Assembly: GCF_038446525.1 (NCBI RefSeq)
Contig: NZ_CP151792.1
Location: forward strand, 2,604,001 to 2,668,000
Direction of reading: 5' to 3'
DNA: 64,000 nt
Source: Methanolobus sp. ZRKC5
Lineage (GTDB): Archaea; Halobacteriota; Methanosarcinia; Methanosarcinales; Methanosarcinaceae
In this document: positions 1 through 8,674 of the stretch, in pieces
How the letters are laid out: the number at the start of each line of letters is the position of its first letter
Numbering within the stretch: the stretch's first letter is position 1
The notes under the pieces: generated by a model
What the model saw: only the letters and a program-made list of their open reading frames with translations
Told to the model about the DNA's origin: nothing
Database searches by the model: none
Made by a program: the position numbers and the translations under genes

Positions 1-178
1 CAATTTCAAAACTTGAATTCGGAATGTTGAGTGAGAGATAATTCGCAGTTGGAGTCCATAACTCCATTGAATTTTCCTTGTCTCCATAAACAGAAAGCAC
101 ACCAATCCTGTAAGAGTTGGGTTCACAATTTATCACAGGAACAAGAATTGTATTGATAATAAGTAAAAGCAATATCAT
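1..178 (-). CDS. PhnD-like substrate-binding/sensor protein, N-terminal fragment
   Basis: The frame starts at the ATG at 176-178 and runs off the left edge, so only about 59 residues are visible. Residues 2-16 are a hydrophobic leader (ILLLLIINTILVPVI), then comes YRIGVLSVYGD and a stretch reading ELWTPTANYLS. This start is typical of periplasmic PhnD/SsuA/TtrS-like binding domains, which in methanogens often form the outer sensor part of histidine kinases. I infer an exported sensor or binding protein; whether a kinase follows cannot be seen. It is transcribed away from the window, head to tail with pyk (both minus), with a run of eight C at 217-224 upstream. Confidence 0.55.
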   Translation of the reverse strand, partial: MILLLLIINTILVPVINCEPNSYRIGVLSVYGDKENSMELWTPTANYLSLNIPNSSFEI

Positions 179-306
179 CCTGACAAATGAACCTGATAAT
201 TCCTTATTAATTAAGACCCCCCCCGGGAAGATTCAAAAGCGTCTATGGCCGCGAACATATTTATGGATATTGGAATGTTCTTTTGGTTTCAATAAAATAA
301 TGTCAA

Positions 307-1758
307 TTATTTTACCTCAATGAACTTCAAAAGATTTGTGCCACCTGGCTTTCCATGACCTGACACTTGTCCCTGGGTGAGAATTACCATATCTCCCGAA
401 TCCACAATACTTGCTTTATTCAGAGCATCCATGACTGTTTCCTCCCAATCATCAACTTTCTGACGGGTAAGCACCGGATATACCGCATATTGCATTGCAA
501 GTTGCTCACATGTCAGAGGATAGCGACTAAACCCAAGTATCCAGATATCAGGCCTGAATCTTGAGATATGCCGGGGAGTCTTTCCAGAAACCGTGGGAGT
601 AATAACATAACGTACAGGCAGACTGCGAAGTGCATCATTCACCTGTATTGATATCATATCCTCTACACTCGGATTCATCCTCTGGATGGCCTTTTTCATC
701 ATTTCAAGGCCTATTGTCGTATGATCTCTCCATTTTTCTGTGGATTTGGCAATCCTAGCCATCATCCTTACAGTTTCTACCGGATATTTTCCTACGGCAG
801 TCTCTGCAGAAAGCATGATTGCATCTGTCCCATCTATTATCGCATTTGCCACATCTGTGGCTTCAGCCCTTGTAGGTCGGATATTGCCTGTCATTGATTC
901 GAGCATCTGCGTCGCAGTTATTACAGGAGTGCTCATGAGGTTAGCCTTATGAATAATGTTCTTTTGCACGATAGGAACATCCTGTATTGGAATCTCAACG
1001 CCAAGGTCACCACGGGCTATCATTATGGCGTTGCTCTCTTTGATAATTGAGTCTATATTCTCTACAGCCCTTTCCCTTTCAATCTTTGAAACTATGAACA
1101 CGTCTTTGCCCTTGCTTTTCGCATAGTTTCGAACCTCAAGGACATCCTCTTTTGATTCTATGAAAGAAAGACAGAATATACTCAAGCCTTCCTCAAATCC
1201 AAAATCAACTATCTCCAGATCTCTTCCGGTTATCGGGTTGATAAATAACCGGGAACCTGGTAAATTGATGCCTTTTTTAGAGAAAAGAGGACCACCAATA
1301 ACAACATCACAATAGATATCCTCTCCTTCGATGCGTGTACAATCAAGCTGTATGAAGCCATCGTTCAAATAAATAGGACTGCCTGGGGTCACACTGTCTG
1401 TAATCTGTTTGTACTGAACAGGGATCAATGAATCCTTACCGAGAACTTCACGTGAAGTAAGAACAACCTGTTGTCCTTTTTCCAGCATCATTGGCTCATT
1501 CTGGATGACGCCTACCCTTATCTTTGGACCAGGAAGGTCTGCCATTATAGCCACTACTCTGTTGAGTTCTTTGGCAATGGCACGTATTCTTTTGATAATA
1601 GTACGATGGTTATCCATATCACCATGAGAAAAATTCAAGCGGGCTACATTCATTCCCTGAATGATAAGTTCCCGGAGTACTTCCTCAGAAGAAGAAGCCG
1701 GGCCAATAGTGCATACGATCTTTGTTTTATGATCAGGCAAATCCATACTTGTTCCCAC
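307..1758 (-). CDS. pyk: pyruvate kinase
   Basis: Catalyses phosphoenolpyruvate + ADP to pyruvate + ATP, the last step of glycolysis, in the cytoplasm. The 483-aa product has the usual family length and motifs: KIVCTIGPAS near residue 15, NFSHGD near 45, ADLPGPKIR near 75 (nucleotide and metal binding) and MIARGDLGVEIP near 250 (catalytic Lys/Glu/Asp region), followed by the C-terminal domain ending in a GKPGGTNLLK segment. The start at 1758 is preceded by GGTGGGAACAAGT. Its leader faces the oxidoreductase gene at 1908 (divergent). In methylotrophic methanogens the enzyme probably serves glycogen turnover and pyruvate supply. Confidence 0.95.
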   Translation of the reverse strand: MGTSMDLPDHKTKIVCTIGPASSSEEVLRELIIQGMNVARLNFSHGDMDNHRTIIKRIRAIAKELNRVVAIMADLPGPKIRVGVIQNEPMMLEKGQQVVLTSREVLGKDSLIPVQYKQITDSVTPGSPIYLNDGFIQLDCTRIEGEDIYCDVVIGGPLFSKKGINLPGSRLFINPITGRDLEIVDFGFEEGLSIFCLSFIESKEDVLEVRNYAKSKGKDVFIVSKIERERAVENIDSIIKESNAIMIARGDLGVEIPIQDVPIVQKNIIHKANLMSTPVITATQMLESMTGNIRPTRAEATDVANAIIDGTDAIMLSAETAVGKYPVETVRMMARIAKSTEKWRDHTTIGLEMMKKAIQRMNPSVEDMISIQVNDALRSLPVRYVITPTVSGKTPRHISRFRPDIWILGFSRYPLTCEQLAMQYAVYPVLTRQKVDDWEETVMDALNKASIVDSGDMVILTQGQVSGHGKPGGTNLLKFIEVK

Positions 1759-1907
1759 CTTTGAAGATTAGCAGCAATTTATTCTGTATTCCTTTATGGA
1801 ACTGATTGAATTAAGGCTTATTCAGAAGTATTCAAGTCACTATATATATGATACATCGTTAAAAAATGTTAAGAATAAGATAATCCAATGTATAAATGGG
1901 GTTTATT

Positions 1908-4900
1908 ATGACAAATTCGATGTATGAACTAACTGAGCAGCAAAAAAAAGAACTCACCGAGATATTTGGAAAAGGAGTCAATTTCAAAGATAAAGAAAGA
2001 CATTTTTACACACATGATGTGGGAGCATTACCATCACTTGTGAAAAGGATAGTAGGCAAAACAAAGCCTGCTGCAATTGTTAAGGTCAAGGATGAAAAAA
2101 AGGCTATTGAACTTGTTAATTTTGCACGAAAATACAAGATCCCGATCGTACCAAGAGCAGGAGCTTCATCAGGATATGGTGGCATCATTCCCACGAAGGG
2201 AGGAATTATTGCCGACGTAACCCCAATGAGGGAAATTATCGATATTGACAAAGAGAATCTCAAGGTGACCGTGGGTGCCGGAGCTGTATGGTACGACCTT
2301 GAGTCAAAACTCAATGAGGAAGGACTGGCCGTACGAGCAGTTCCATCAAGCGCACTTTCTGCAACTGTAGGTGGATGGCTTGCACAGAATGGTGTTGGTT
2401 ATGGAAGTTATGAATACGGCTGGTCACAGGATACCATGGAATCTGCCAGGGTTGTTCTGGCAAATGGTGAGGTAAAGGATTTCTCAGGAGATGAACTTGG
2501 AAAGATTATCGGTACAATGGGAACTACCGGGATAATCACGCAGGTTACTCTGAAATTGAGAAAATTCGAAAAGACCGCTGCAATCTCTGCAGGATTCCCC
2601 GATGCCTCCAGCATGAAGGAAGCGATCAAGAAAGTAGGAGAGAAGAAAATACCCATCTGGGCAATCTCGTTCTTAAATCCACAATGGGCCGATATGAAGA
2701 ACAAATCCCCATATAAAACACATTATGGAGAAACTGTTGAGGAACACAGACCGGAACTTCCGCATTCCTACATATGCAATTTTGCCTATCCTAAGTCCAG
2801 GGATGTCAGCGGCCTTGAAGATATAGTCAGAGAAGCTGGAGGAGAGATTCTGCCACAGGAAATTGCCGAGCATGAGACCCAGGAATGGTTCAGGTCCATG
2901 AAAGTGAAGAGACTTGGCCCTTCCTTTATTCCTGCTGAAGTTGTGGTACCAGTTGACAAAATAGACACCATGTTCAAGGAAATTGATAAAAAGATAGGGC
3001 TTCCTGTGCTGGTTGAGGGAATGGTAACCAAAGGAAAAGAAACCATAATGCTTTGTTTCATCCCTCACTCTGAAAGATCCTTCAAGTACAACCTTGCTTT
3101 CCCGCTTGCCCTTAGCATTGTGAAGATAGCTGAGGAGAACGGCGGAAGGATATATGCATCAGGCCTCTATTTTGCGCAACAGGCAGATAAGGTCTACAAA
3201 AAGCGCTTGCCTCTTATTCAGGAGCTAAAGGAGCAGACCGACCCTGATGACATAATGAACCCTGAGACATTGACAGGCAAAACCATGCTGAAGACAGGGC
3301 TTTCCTTTGCAAAAACCTTCGAACCTATGGCACGTGCCGTAGGCAATATGTCAGGTGTTGATAAACAGGAATTCAAGGATGAGAAGAAGATACCAGGCGA
3401 CATTATTTCCCATGCTTACACCTGTGCTCAGTGTGGATACTGTGTGAATGAGTGTGACCAATACTATGGACGTGGCTGGGAATCACAATCACCCCGTGGT
3501 AAATGGTTCTTCATTAAGGAGTATCTTGCCGGAAAGATGGAGCTTGATCAGGAACAGGTGGATACTTTCCTTGCCTGTACCACTTGCGAGATGTGTGATC
3601 ATAACTGTCAGCTTGACCTGCCAATTGAGCGTTCATGGATGACACTGAGAGAGAACTTTGTCCAGAAGAGAGGCATGATGACCATTCCTCCGTTCGAGAT
3701 CATGGCGCAGAGTCTTGATAAGGAGAGGAACATCTGGGCAAACTACAGAGTTGACAGGGACAAATGGCTGCCTGATGACATAAGGGCAAAAATTAAAGAC
3801 AAGGCGGATATAGCATACTTTGCAGGGTGTACCGCATCCTTTGTGGAAAAGGATGTAGCGATAGGTACTGTTCGTTTGCTTGATGAGGCAGGTATTGATT
3901 TCGCATACCTTGGTGATAAGGAATCGTGTTGTGGAATTCCGATGCTTGTTGCCGGAAAGTGGGATGTGTTCGAGCGAATACTGAAAATGAACATTGCCAA
4001 TATGCAGAAAATTGGTGCAAAGACAGTTGTTACGTCATGTCCTGCCTGTCTGCTTATGTGGAGAACCATCTACCCGCAGTGGGCTGAGAAACTTGGAATG
4101 GAGTTTGACATTGAAGCAAAGCACTATTCTGAAGTCCTCATGGATAAACTGGATGTGCTGAAGCCTAAGTTCAAGGTGCCTTTGAACAAGACAGTTGCAT
4201 GGCATGATTCATGCCATCTGGGAAGAGCTGGTGCAGGCGTTTACGAGCCACCAAGAGAATTGCTAAAAGCGATTCCGGGAGTGAAATTCAAGGAGATGGA
4301 GCACAACCGTGAGAAAGCACTCTGCTGCGGTTCTGTTGTAACACTCATCGATGAGCCGAAAGTGGCTAGCAAGATTGGAAATGTCCGCTTGCAGGAAGCT
4401 GTTGACCAGGATGCTGATATCATGGCTGCGCTCTGTCCGTGCTGTCTTGTTCAGTTCAGGGTCGCTGCAAGGGACAATAATGTCGATGTGAAGATAGAGG
4501 ACCTTGGAGCACTCGCGGCACGCAGTCTTGGATATGACCTGCCGGATACGAATAATGATGCTCTTGTTGCCTGGGCGACCTTCGAGAAGATGATAGAGCT
4601 GATGGAGCCGGAGAACATGACCGAAATGATGGTGGAACTTCTGCCTGACATGATCGGTGCCATGCCTTCATACATGCAAGCCATGATGAAGACGGTGAAA
4701 TACGTGCCGGGCATGGATGTGCTTATGAAGCCAACGATGCCGGTAATGATGCCAATGCTCATGCCGTCTTTGATGCCAAAGGTCATGCCAAAGATGCTCA
4801 AGGCGGTTGAAAAGAGAGTGCCGATGCCGGATTACATGCTGGAGCAGATGCCTGACCTCATGCCTGAGGCAATGGGTAATCTTCTGCCTAACATGCTTCC

Positions 4901-4955
4901 GCAGATAATACCTCTGCTGACACCGAAGATGATCCAGTACATCAAGGATAACTGA
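1908..4955 (+). CDS. FAD-linked oxidase / 4Fe-4S / CCG-domain fusion (D-lactate dehydrogenase-like)
   Basis: A 1015-aa fusion. Residues 1-470 form a GlcD/Dld-type FAD-binding PCMH domain (PRAGASSGYGG, then VTVGAGAVW). Near residue 505 begins a double ferredoxin-like part with CAQCGYCVNEC and, further on, CTTCEMCDHNC. Two cysteine-rich CCG modules of the HdrB/GlpC/LutA type follow (ESCCGIP ... SCPAC; DSCHLGR ... ALCCGS ... CPCC). Such proteins oxidise 2-hydroxy acids such as D-lactate and pass electrons through Fe-S centres; the true substrate is unknown. The last ~120 residues are an unusual Met/Pro-rich tail. I chose the ATG at 1908 because GGGG lies just upstream; an in-frame ATG at 1896 is the alternative. 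A TATA-like tatatatatg lies at 1841-1850. Confidence 0.85.
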   Translation: MTNSMYELTEQQKKELTEIFGKGVNFKDKERHFYTHDVGALPSLVKRIVGKTKPAAIVKVKDEKKAIELVNFARKYKIPIVPRAGASSGYGGIIPTKGGIIADVTPMREIIDIDKENLKVTVGAGAVWYDLESKLNEEGLAVRAVPSSALSATVGGWLAQNGVGYGSYEYGWSQDTMESARVVLANGEVKDFSGDELGKIIGTMGTTGIITQVTLKLRKFEKTAAISAGFPDASSMKEAIKKVGEKKIPIWAISFLNPQWADMKNKSPYKTHYGETVEEHRPELPHSYICNFAYPKSRDVSGLEDIVREAGGEILPQEIAEHETQEWFRSMKVKRLGPSFIPAEVVVPVDKIDTMFKEIDKKIGLPVLVEGMVTKGKETIMLCFIPHSERSFKYNLAFPLALSIVKIAEENGGRIYASGLYFAQQADKVYKKRLPLIQELKEQTDPDDIMNPETLTGKTMLKTGLSFAKTFEPMARAVGNMSGVDKQEFKDEKKIPGDIISHAYTCAQCGYCVNECDQYYGRGWESQSPRGKWFFIKEYLAGKMELDQEQVDTFLACTTCEMCDHNCQLDLPIERSWMTLRENFVQKRGMMTIPPFEIMAQSLDKERNIWANYRVDRDKWLPDDIRAKIKDKADIAYFAGCTASFVEKDVAIGTVRLLDEAGIDFAYLGDKESCCGIPMLVAGKWDVFERILKMNIANMQKIGAKTVVTSCPACLLMWRTIYPQWAEKLGMEFDIEAKHYSEVLMDKLDVLKPKFKVPLNKTVAWHDSCHLGRAGAGVYEPPRELLKAIPGVKFKEMEHNREKALCCGSVVTLIDEPKVASKIGNVRLQEAVDQDADIMAALCPCCLVQFRVAARDNNVDVKIEDLGALAARSLGYDLPDTNNDALVAWATFEKMIELMEPENMTEMMVELLPDMIGAMPSYMQAMMKTVKYVPGMDVLMKPTMPVMMPMLMPSLMPKVMPKMLKAVEKRVPMPDYMLEQMPDLMPEAMGNLLPNMLPQIIPLLTPKMIQYIKDN

Positions 4956-4972
4956 AGGAATAGGAAAGGAGA

Positions 4973-5013
4973 AATAAGAAGCATTTCCGGCTTCTTATTC
5001 TCTGTGCTTTTTT
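4973..5013 (+). terminator. terminator of the FAD oxidoreductase gene
   Basis: Perfect 10-bp inverted repeat AATAAGAAGC / GCTTCTTATT (4973-4982 and 4990-4999) with a 7-nt loop, followed by a T run at 5008-5013, starting 18 nt after the stop codon. Confidence 0.75.
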
Positions 5014-5408
5014 GCGTTATAGAAAATACCCGATGTCCTTGTTTTCCGATTTGTTCAAATTTCAAATTGGACGTGGAATGAACATAAACAACATCTTAAT
5101 CTCTCAGTTGAAATGCGACACTTACGTTGTTGCCAACTTCAATATCCTTTTTTTTTCTCACTTTTGAGGAAATAGCTCAACTTTCCCCTCAATTTCAAAG
5201 ATAGCCATAATAACAAATTATCGTTGAGATATTTAAGTTGAACAGAACTTCATTCTGTGGAAAACGTGCATAAACTGACCTAGAACAAATATCAAAATTA
5301 AATAACAGATATACCGCAATCGATTTTTATTTGTTTTTTTTTACTTTTCATATTGTTTTATGTTCTATTGTTTCATTTCGCTTTTCCAGTAAACGTAAAG
5401 TCTAAGTA
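5014..5408. other. 395-bp non-coding gap
   Basis: AT-rich stretch between the oxidoreductase terminator and the DUF134 gene. I see no plausible gene on either strand. It must hold the promoter of the downstream gene; a weak TATA-like tract (ttttatgtt) lies near 5357-5365. Confidence 0.5.
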
Positions 5409-5430
5409 GTTATGCATTATAATGCATAAC
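5409..5430. promoter_or_regulatory. perfect 22-bp palindrome directly before the DUF134 start codon
   Basis: The half-site GTTATGCATTA is followed without spacer by its exact reverse complement. The last base of the palindrome is adjacent to the ATG at 5431. The gene that follows carries a helix-turn-helix DUF134 domain, so an autoregulatory operator is the simplest reading (inference). No other copy was noticed in the window. Confidence 0.65.
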
Positions 5431-5961
5431 ATGGTACGTCCGAGAAAAAGGAGAATGGTAAACTTCGAGCATGATATCAGACACTTTAAGCCATCAGATT
5501 CCCGCATTGAAAGTATGGACGAGATTAACATAACTATTGATGAACTGGAATCATTACGATTAAGTTATCTTGAAAAAATGAAACAGGATGATGCGGCTCA
5601 GAAGATGGAAGTACATCAGTCAACTTTTCAAAGAACGCTACGCAGAACACTGGAGAAAATATCAGACGCTCTGGTTAATGGAAAATCAATACGAGTAGAA
5701 GGAGGAAATTATACAATGCCAGGAAAGGATGGAACAGGACCAAGAGGGCAAGGATCGGTCGGTGGACAAGGAAGAGGTCAAAGAGGACAGGGACAACAGC
5801 GCGGACAAAGAGGAAATCGCAACGGCAATGTACCAGTATCTGTCACACCAGCAGGACAATGCAAATGTCCTGGCTGTGGTTATGAACAAGCCCATCAGCC
5901 AGGAACCCCCTGTGCCCAGAACAATTGCCCTGAATGTGGAAAAGCCATGATCAGGAAATGA
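5431..5961 (+). CDS. DUF134 (UPF0251) HTH protein with Gly/Gln/Arg linker and zinc ribbon
   Basis: A 176-aa protein. Residues 1-95 match the UPF0251/DUF134 family: a basic start (MVRPRKRRMV) and a helix-turn-helix of sigma-70 region 4 type (ITIDELESLRLSYL ... QSTFQRTLRRTLEKI). Next comes a low-complexity linker of G, Q and R starting with MPGKDGTGPRGQG, and last a zinc ribbon with CKCPGC, a lone Cys and CPEC. DUF134 proteins are putative DNA-binding regulators of unknown target. The ATG at 5431 fits the family N-terminus better than the in-frame ATG at 5422, which lies inside the palindrome. No SD is present, so the mRNA may be nearly leaderless. The radical SAM gene starts 5 nt after its stop, so the two should be one operon. 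Confidence 0.8.
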   Translation: MVRPRKRRMVNFEHDIRHFKPSDSRIESMDEINITIDELESLRLSYLEKMKQDDAAQKMEVHQSTFQRTLRRTLEKISDALVNGKSIRVEGGNYTMPGKDGTGPRGQGSVGGQGRGQRGQGQQRGQRGNRNGNVPVSVTPAGQCKCPGCGYEQAHQPGTPCAQNNCPECGKAMIRK

Positions 5962-5966
5962 TCTAA

Positions 5967-6947
5967 ATGAAAACAAGGATCGTCTACGGACCAATTCTTT
6001 CAAGGCGACTTGGAAGGTCACTTGGAATAGATATTATCAGAAAAGGTGAGTTCAAGAAGAACTGTAATTTCGACTGTGCCTACTGTCAGCTTGGACATGT
6101 GGATCATAAAATATCAGACCCTTTGGAAGTTACAGGTCTTGTGAGAACTGAAGAAGTGATCGATGCCATAACTAATTATCACAAAAAAGTAGATGACCTT
6201 GATTACATTACATTTTCAGGGACATGCGAACCTACATTGAACCTAAAAATAGGTGATATGATCGAGGAGATAAGGAAGATCAGTGATGTTCCCATTTGCG
6301 TTATCACGAACTCATCACTTGTGACCAGAGAAGATGTCAGAAACAATCTGTCAAAAGCAGATATTGTGGTTGCTACACTGGTATCAGGAAATGAAGATAC
6401 TTTCCAGTCCATCAACAGACCTGCAAAGGGAATTGAAGTTAAGGATATCATCGAAGGGCTCAAAGAATTACAGAAAATGAAAGGTGCAAAACTCGCCATC
6501 GAAGTTATGCTCCTTAACTCAAATAATGGTTACCTTACAAATTCAAGCGATCAAGAGGTCAATAAGCTTATCGAAGTTCTCAAATCCATCGATCCGGATG
6601 AGATCGAACTACTGACCACAAGCCGACCTCCTGCTGAAGATTTTATCATTCCTGTAACGGAAAAAAGACTCAAGGAAATCGCACAGAAGTTTGATGAAGA
6701 ACTGGGCAGGGAAAGGATCAAGCTCGTACTTAAAGGCCTGAAAAGAAAAAGATCCAGCATCAAACATGAAAACCTTACAAATGAAGTCTATGACCTCATA
6801 CTCCGAAGACCATGTACATTTGATCAAACAATCCAATCTCTTGATATTGATAAAAATGACCTCCTGCCGATAATTAAAAATCTGCTCAATGAGAAGAAGA
6901 TAATAGAAATTGGCTCTGGAAAAGACTGTTATTATAGAGCAACATGA
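5967..6947 (+). CDS. radical SAM protein (COG0731 type)
   Basis: 326 aa. The N-terminus (IVYGPILSRRLGRSLGID) and the CNFDCAYCQLG motif, CxxxCxxC for the SAM-bound 4Fe-4S cluster, are typical of COG0731 Fe-S oxidoreductases; TFSGTCEPTLN is the conserved segment after it. The last ~75 residues (NLTNEVYDLILRRPCTFDQ...) look like a winged-helix domain. The substrate is not known; a tRNA or metabolite modification is possible. It lies 5 nt behind the DUF134 regulator and is probably controlled with it. Confidence 0.85.
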   Translation: MKTRIVYGPILSRRLGRSLGIDIIRKGEFKKNCNFDCAYCQLGHVDHKISDPLEVTGLVRTEEVIDAITNYHKKVDDLDYITFSGTCEPTLNLKIGDMIEEIRKISDVPICVITNSSLVTREDVRNNLSKADIVVATLVSGNEDTFQSINRPAKGIEVKDIIEGLKELQKMKGAKLAIEVMLLNSNNGYLTNSSDQEVNKLIEVLKSIDPDEIELLTTSRPPAEDFIIPVTEKRLKEIAQKFDEELGRERIKLVLKGLKRKRSSIKHENLTNEVYDLILRRPCTFDQTIQSLDIDKNDLLPIIKNLLNEKKIIEIGSGKDCYYRAT

Positions 6948-7045
6948 GTGTATTTTCTGGAAAAGTATGACACTGCTTTAAAGTAGTGTTATATCTATTT
7001 TCATCTCAACATATTCCCCCTAAAATGTGATAACAATATTTTTAA

Positions 7046-7351
7046 ATGTCTATTGCCTTGAAGCAAGACATGAATTTACAAAACTTCTTTAAACTGACAA
7101 GAGAAAAAACATACAGTTTTGCTATTTTACTAGTTGGTTTAAGTCTACCAAAAGTCGCTAATTTCTTTCTTACGATTTTTGTCGCAGGAACTTTTGGAAC
7201 AGAAAAATATGTCGAATATTTAACGTTTAGAACTACCAATGTCCCATTTATCCTAACTACGATTGTAGTTTATTGTGTATGGATTTATTTGCTGGTTGCC
7301 ATTATTGTAAATATTTGTGAAAAAAGTACTTGTGAGAATTCCACTAAATGA
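7046..7351 (+). CDS. small membrane protein, unknown
   Basis: 101 aa, not recognised. Two clear transmembrane segments (FAILLVGLSLPKVANFFLTIFVA and FILTTIVVYCVWIYLLVAIIV) and a short charged C-terminus with two Cys. No convincing SD; an AT-rich promoter-like tract sits directly upstream. ATG at 7070 is an alternative start. It stands alone between the radical SAM gene and another membrane protein. Confidence 0.55.
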   Translation: MSIALKQDMNLQNFFKLTREKTYSFAILLVGLSLPKVANFFLTIFVAGTFGTEKYVEYLTFRTTNVPFILTTIVVYCVWIYLLVAIIVNICEKSTCENSTK

Positions 7352-7520
7352 ATAGAGATTGTACAACTTTCATAAAAATGTTATTTTTGAATTTACTGAA
7401 TGTGTGATAACATAATAGTCAGTTTTTGCCTTTCAAAATTTCCGATTAGTCAGCATAATAGGAAAAAATCTTCCTTCACTTTGCAGGCTTGCAGTTAAAC
7501 CAAGATTACTTAAAAAGAAA

Positions 7521-7562
7521 ATGGCTTTTTTCAAAATACCATTGGAAGTTTTCCTTTATTTG
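7521..7562. repeat. decayed intergenic repeat, copy A
   Basis: Resembles 13674-13717: both contain a G-(A/C)-C/T-G-then-T-run, AAAAT, a TTGGAAG block and TTTCCTTTA. A further trace (TTTCCTTTACTTG) is at about 20232. Function unknown; similarity was judged by eye. Confidence 0.3.
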
Positions 7563-7608
7563 ACAGAAAAAGAAATGTTCATAAACATTTAAACTATAAT
7601 CTAAAGTT

Positions 7609-8364
7609 ATGGGAATAAGTGAAATTATTATTTCTTCATTGCTTTTGCCGATATCAGGTTTTCTAATTTACTGGTTTGGAATCATTAATTGTATGGATAC
7701 ACCCAATAGAACAGGTCAAAAATATCCATACGTCACTGGTATTTGCTTTTTAGCATTGTATGCATTTATTCCTCTGATTATTCATCTGCTAATAATTAAC
7801 ATAATGTCGTATTTTTCATTATCTATCTATCATTTAATGTCTACTTACAAAATCATCATATATTCATCTGCATACATATTTTCGTATTTATTAATAGGAG
7901 TTGCACCTATAGTCGGGTTATTTCTATACGACCCCGATAACGACCGTATCTTTGATGCGTCCTTTGTTGTCTTTTGTCTGTATATGGTCGCTTGTTACAT
8001 TATAATGTCTATTATTTATACAGAAGCAATGCAAACAATATCAAGCGAAACATTGTCAATATCATTTATGATGGTGCTGCTTTTTTCATTTATTTCATTA
8101 TCTTTAGTAGATATATCAAGGAACATGACTACAGATGTGGACAAAGTTATAATCACCACTAATAGCGACAAAACATTTAGCGGCCTTCTTCTTTCCCATA
8201 ATGATGAATATATCCAAATTTCATCCGATGACCATAAAAAGATACGCATCAACAATGATTGTGTTTGTTATATAGAATATATGCCTAAAAACGAGGCTCT
8301 AACAAATAGAATTTGCTTGCTCATAGACAAAATTGAGGATACTATTGAGCAGATGAAGACATAA
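7609..8364 (+). CDS. polytopic membrane protein with C-terminal beta-rich domain, unknown
   Basis: 251 aa, not recognised. About six hydrophobic segments fill residues 5-170 (for example IIISSLLLPISGFLIYW and ISFMMVLLFSFISLSLV). The last ~75 residues are soluble and read like a small beta barrel of Sm/PRC type (TTNSDKTFSGLLLSHNDEY, IRINNDCVCYIEY) with a short amphipathic C-terminal helix. No operon partner. Strand and start are supported by the membrane-protein composition and by the lack of an opposing gene. Confidence 0.6.
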   Translation: MGISEIIISSLLLPISGFLIYWFGIINCMDTPNRTGQKYPYVTGICFLALYAFIPLIIHLLIINIMSYFSLSIYHLMSTYKIIIYSSAYIFSYLLIGVAPIVGLFLYDPDNDRIFDASFVVFCLYMVACYIIMSIIYTEAMQTISSETLSISFMMVLLFSFISLSLVDISRNMTTDVDKVIITTNSDKTFSGLLLSHNDEYIQISSDDHKKIRINNDCVCYIEYMPKNEALTNRICLLIDKIEDTIEQMKT

Positions 8365-8463
8365 TTCTATTTTCAAAACATCATTTCCTTCATTATGGGA
8401 AACAGGAAGTCAAAAAACTCCACATACATCAATCGCACATTTTGCAACTCCTAATTATCCATC

Positions 8464-8519
8464 CAATAACAGAGTTCGAGATAAAGAAAAATATCAGAAC
8501 CATACAGAAAAAAATAGAG
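8464..8519 (+). pseudogene. fossil of a small KVKIIT-type gene (copy 1)
   Basis: The text caataacagagttcgagataaag resembles the start of the short frame at 20513, but the ATG is lost and the frame is broken. It lies just before the same hairpin that follows the second fossil copy at 12612. Confidence 0.3.
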
Positions 8520-8520
8520 G

Positions 8521-8544
8521 ATAAAAGGCTCATTTGCCTTTTAT
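8521..8544. terminator. bidirectional hairpin
   Basis: Perfect 9-bp inverted repeat ATAAAAGGC / GCCTTTTAT with a 6-nt loop. The same hairpin occurs at 12666-12689, in both cases just 3' of a minus-strand gene for the Cys-rich protein (here a fragment). Confidence 0.5.
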
Positions 8545-8551
8545 TTACACA

Positions 8552-8640
8552 TTACTTTTTAGGAATAGGCTTGTCAGGTGTGACACCGTAGTATTCTGTT
8601 CTTGCCTTGCCCCATGGAAAACCTTTTTCACCAAAGCCAG
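8552..8640 (-). pseudogene. 3' fragment of a Cys-rich small gene
   Basis: The minus strand reads GFGEKGFPWGKARTEYYGV ... PDKPIPKK and a TAA stop, closely similar to the C-terminal half of the 64-aa gene at 12697. The 5' half, which holds most cysteines, is absent; the fragment instead follows the end of the RelE-type toxin gene (after removing the IS66 copy). A dead remnant of a paralogue. Confidence 0.6.
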
Positions 8641-8674
8641 AATTACAAATAAAATCAACATCTATTGAATCTTT

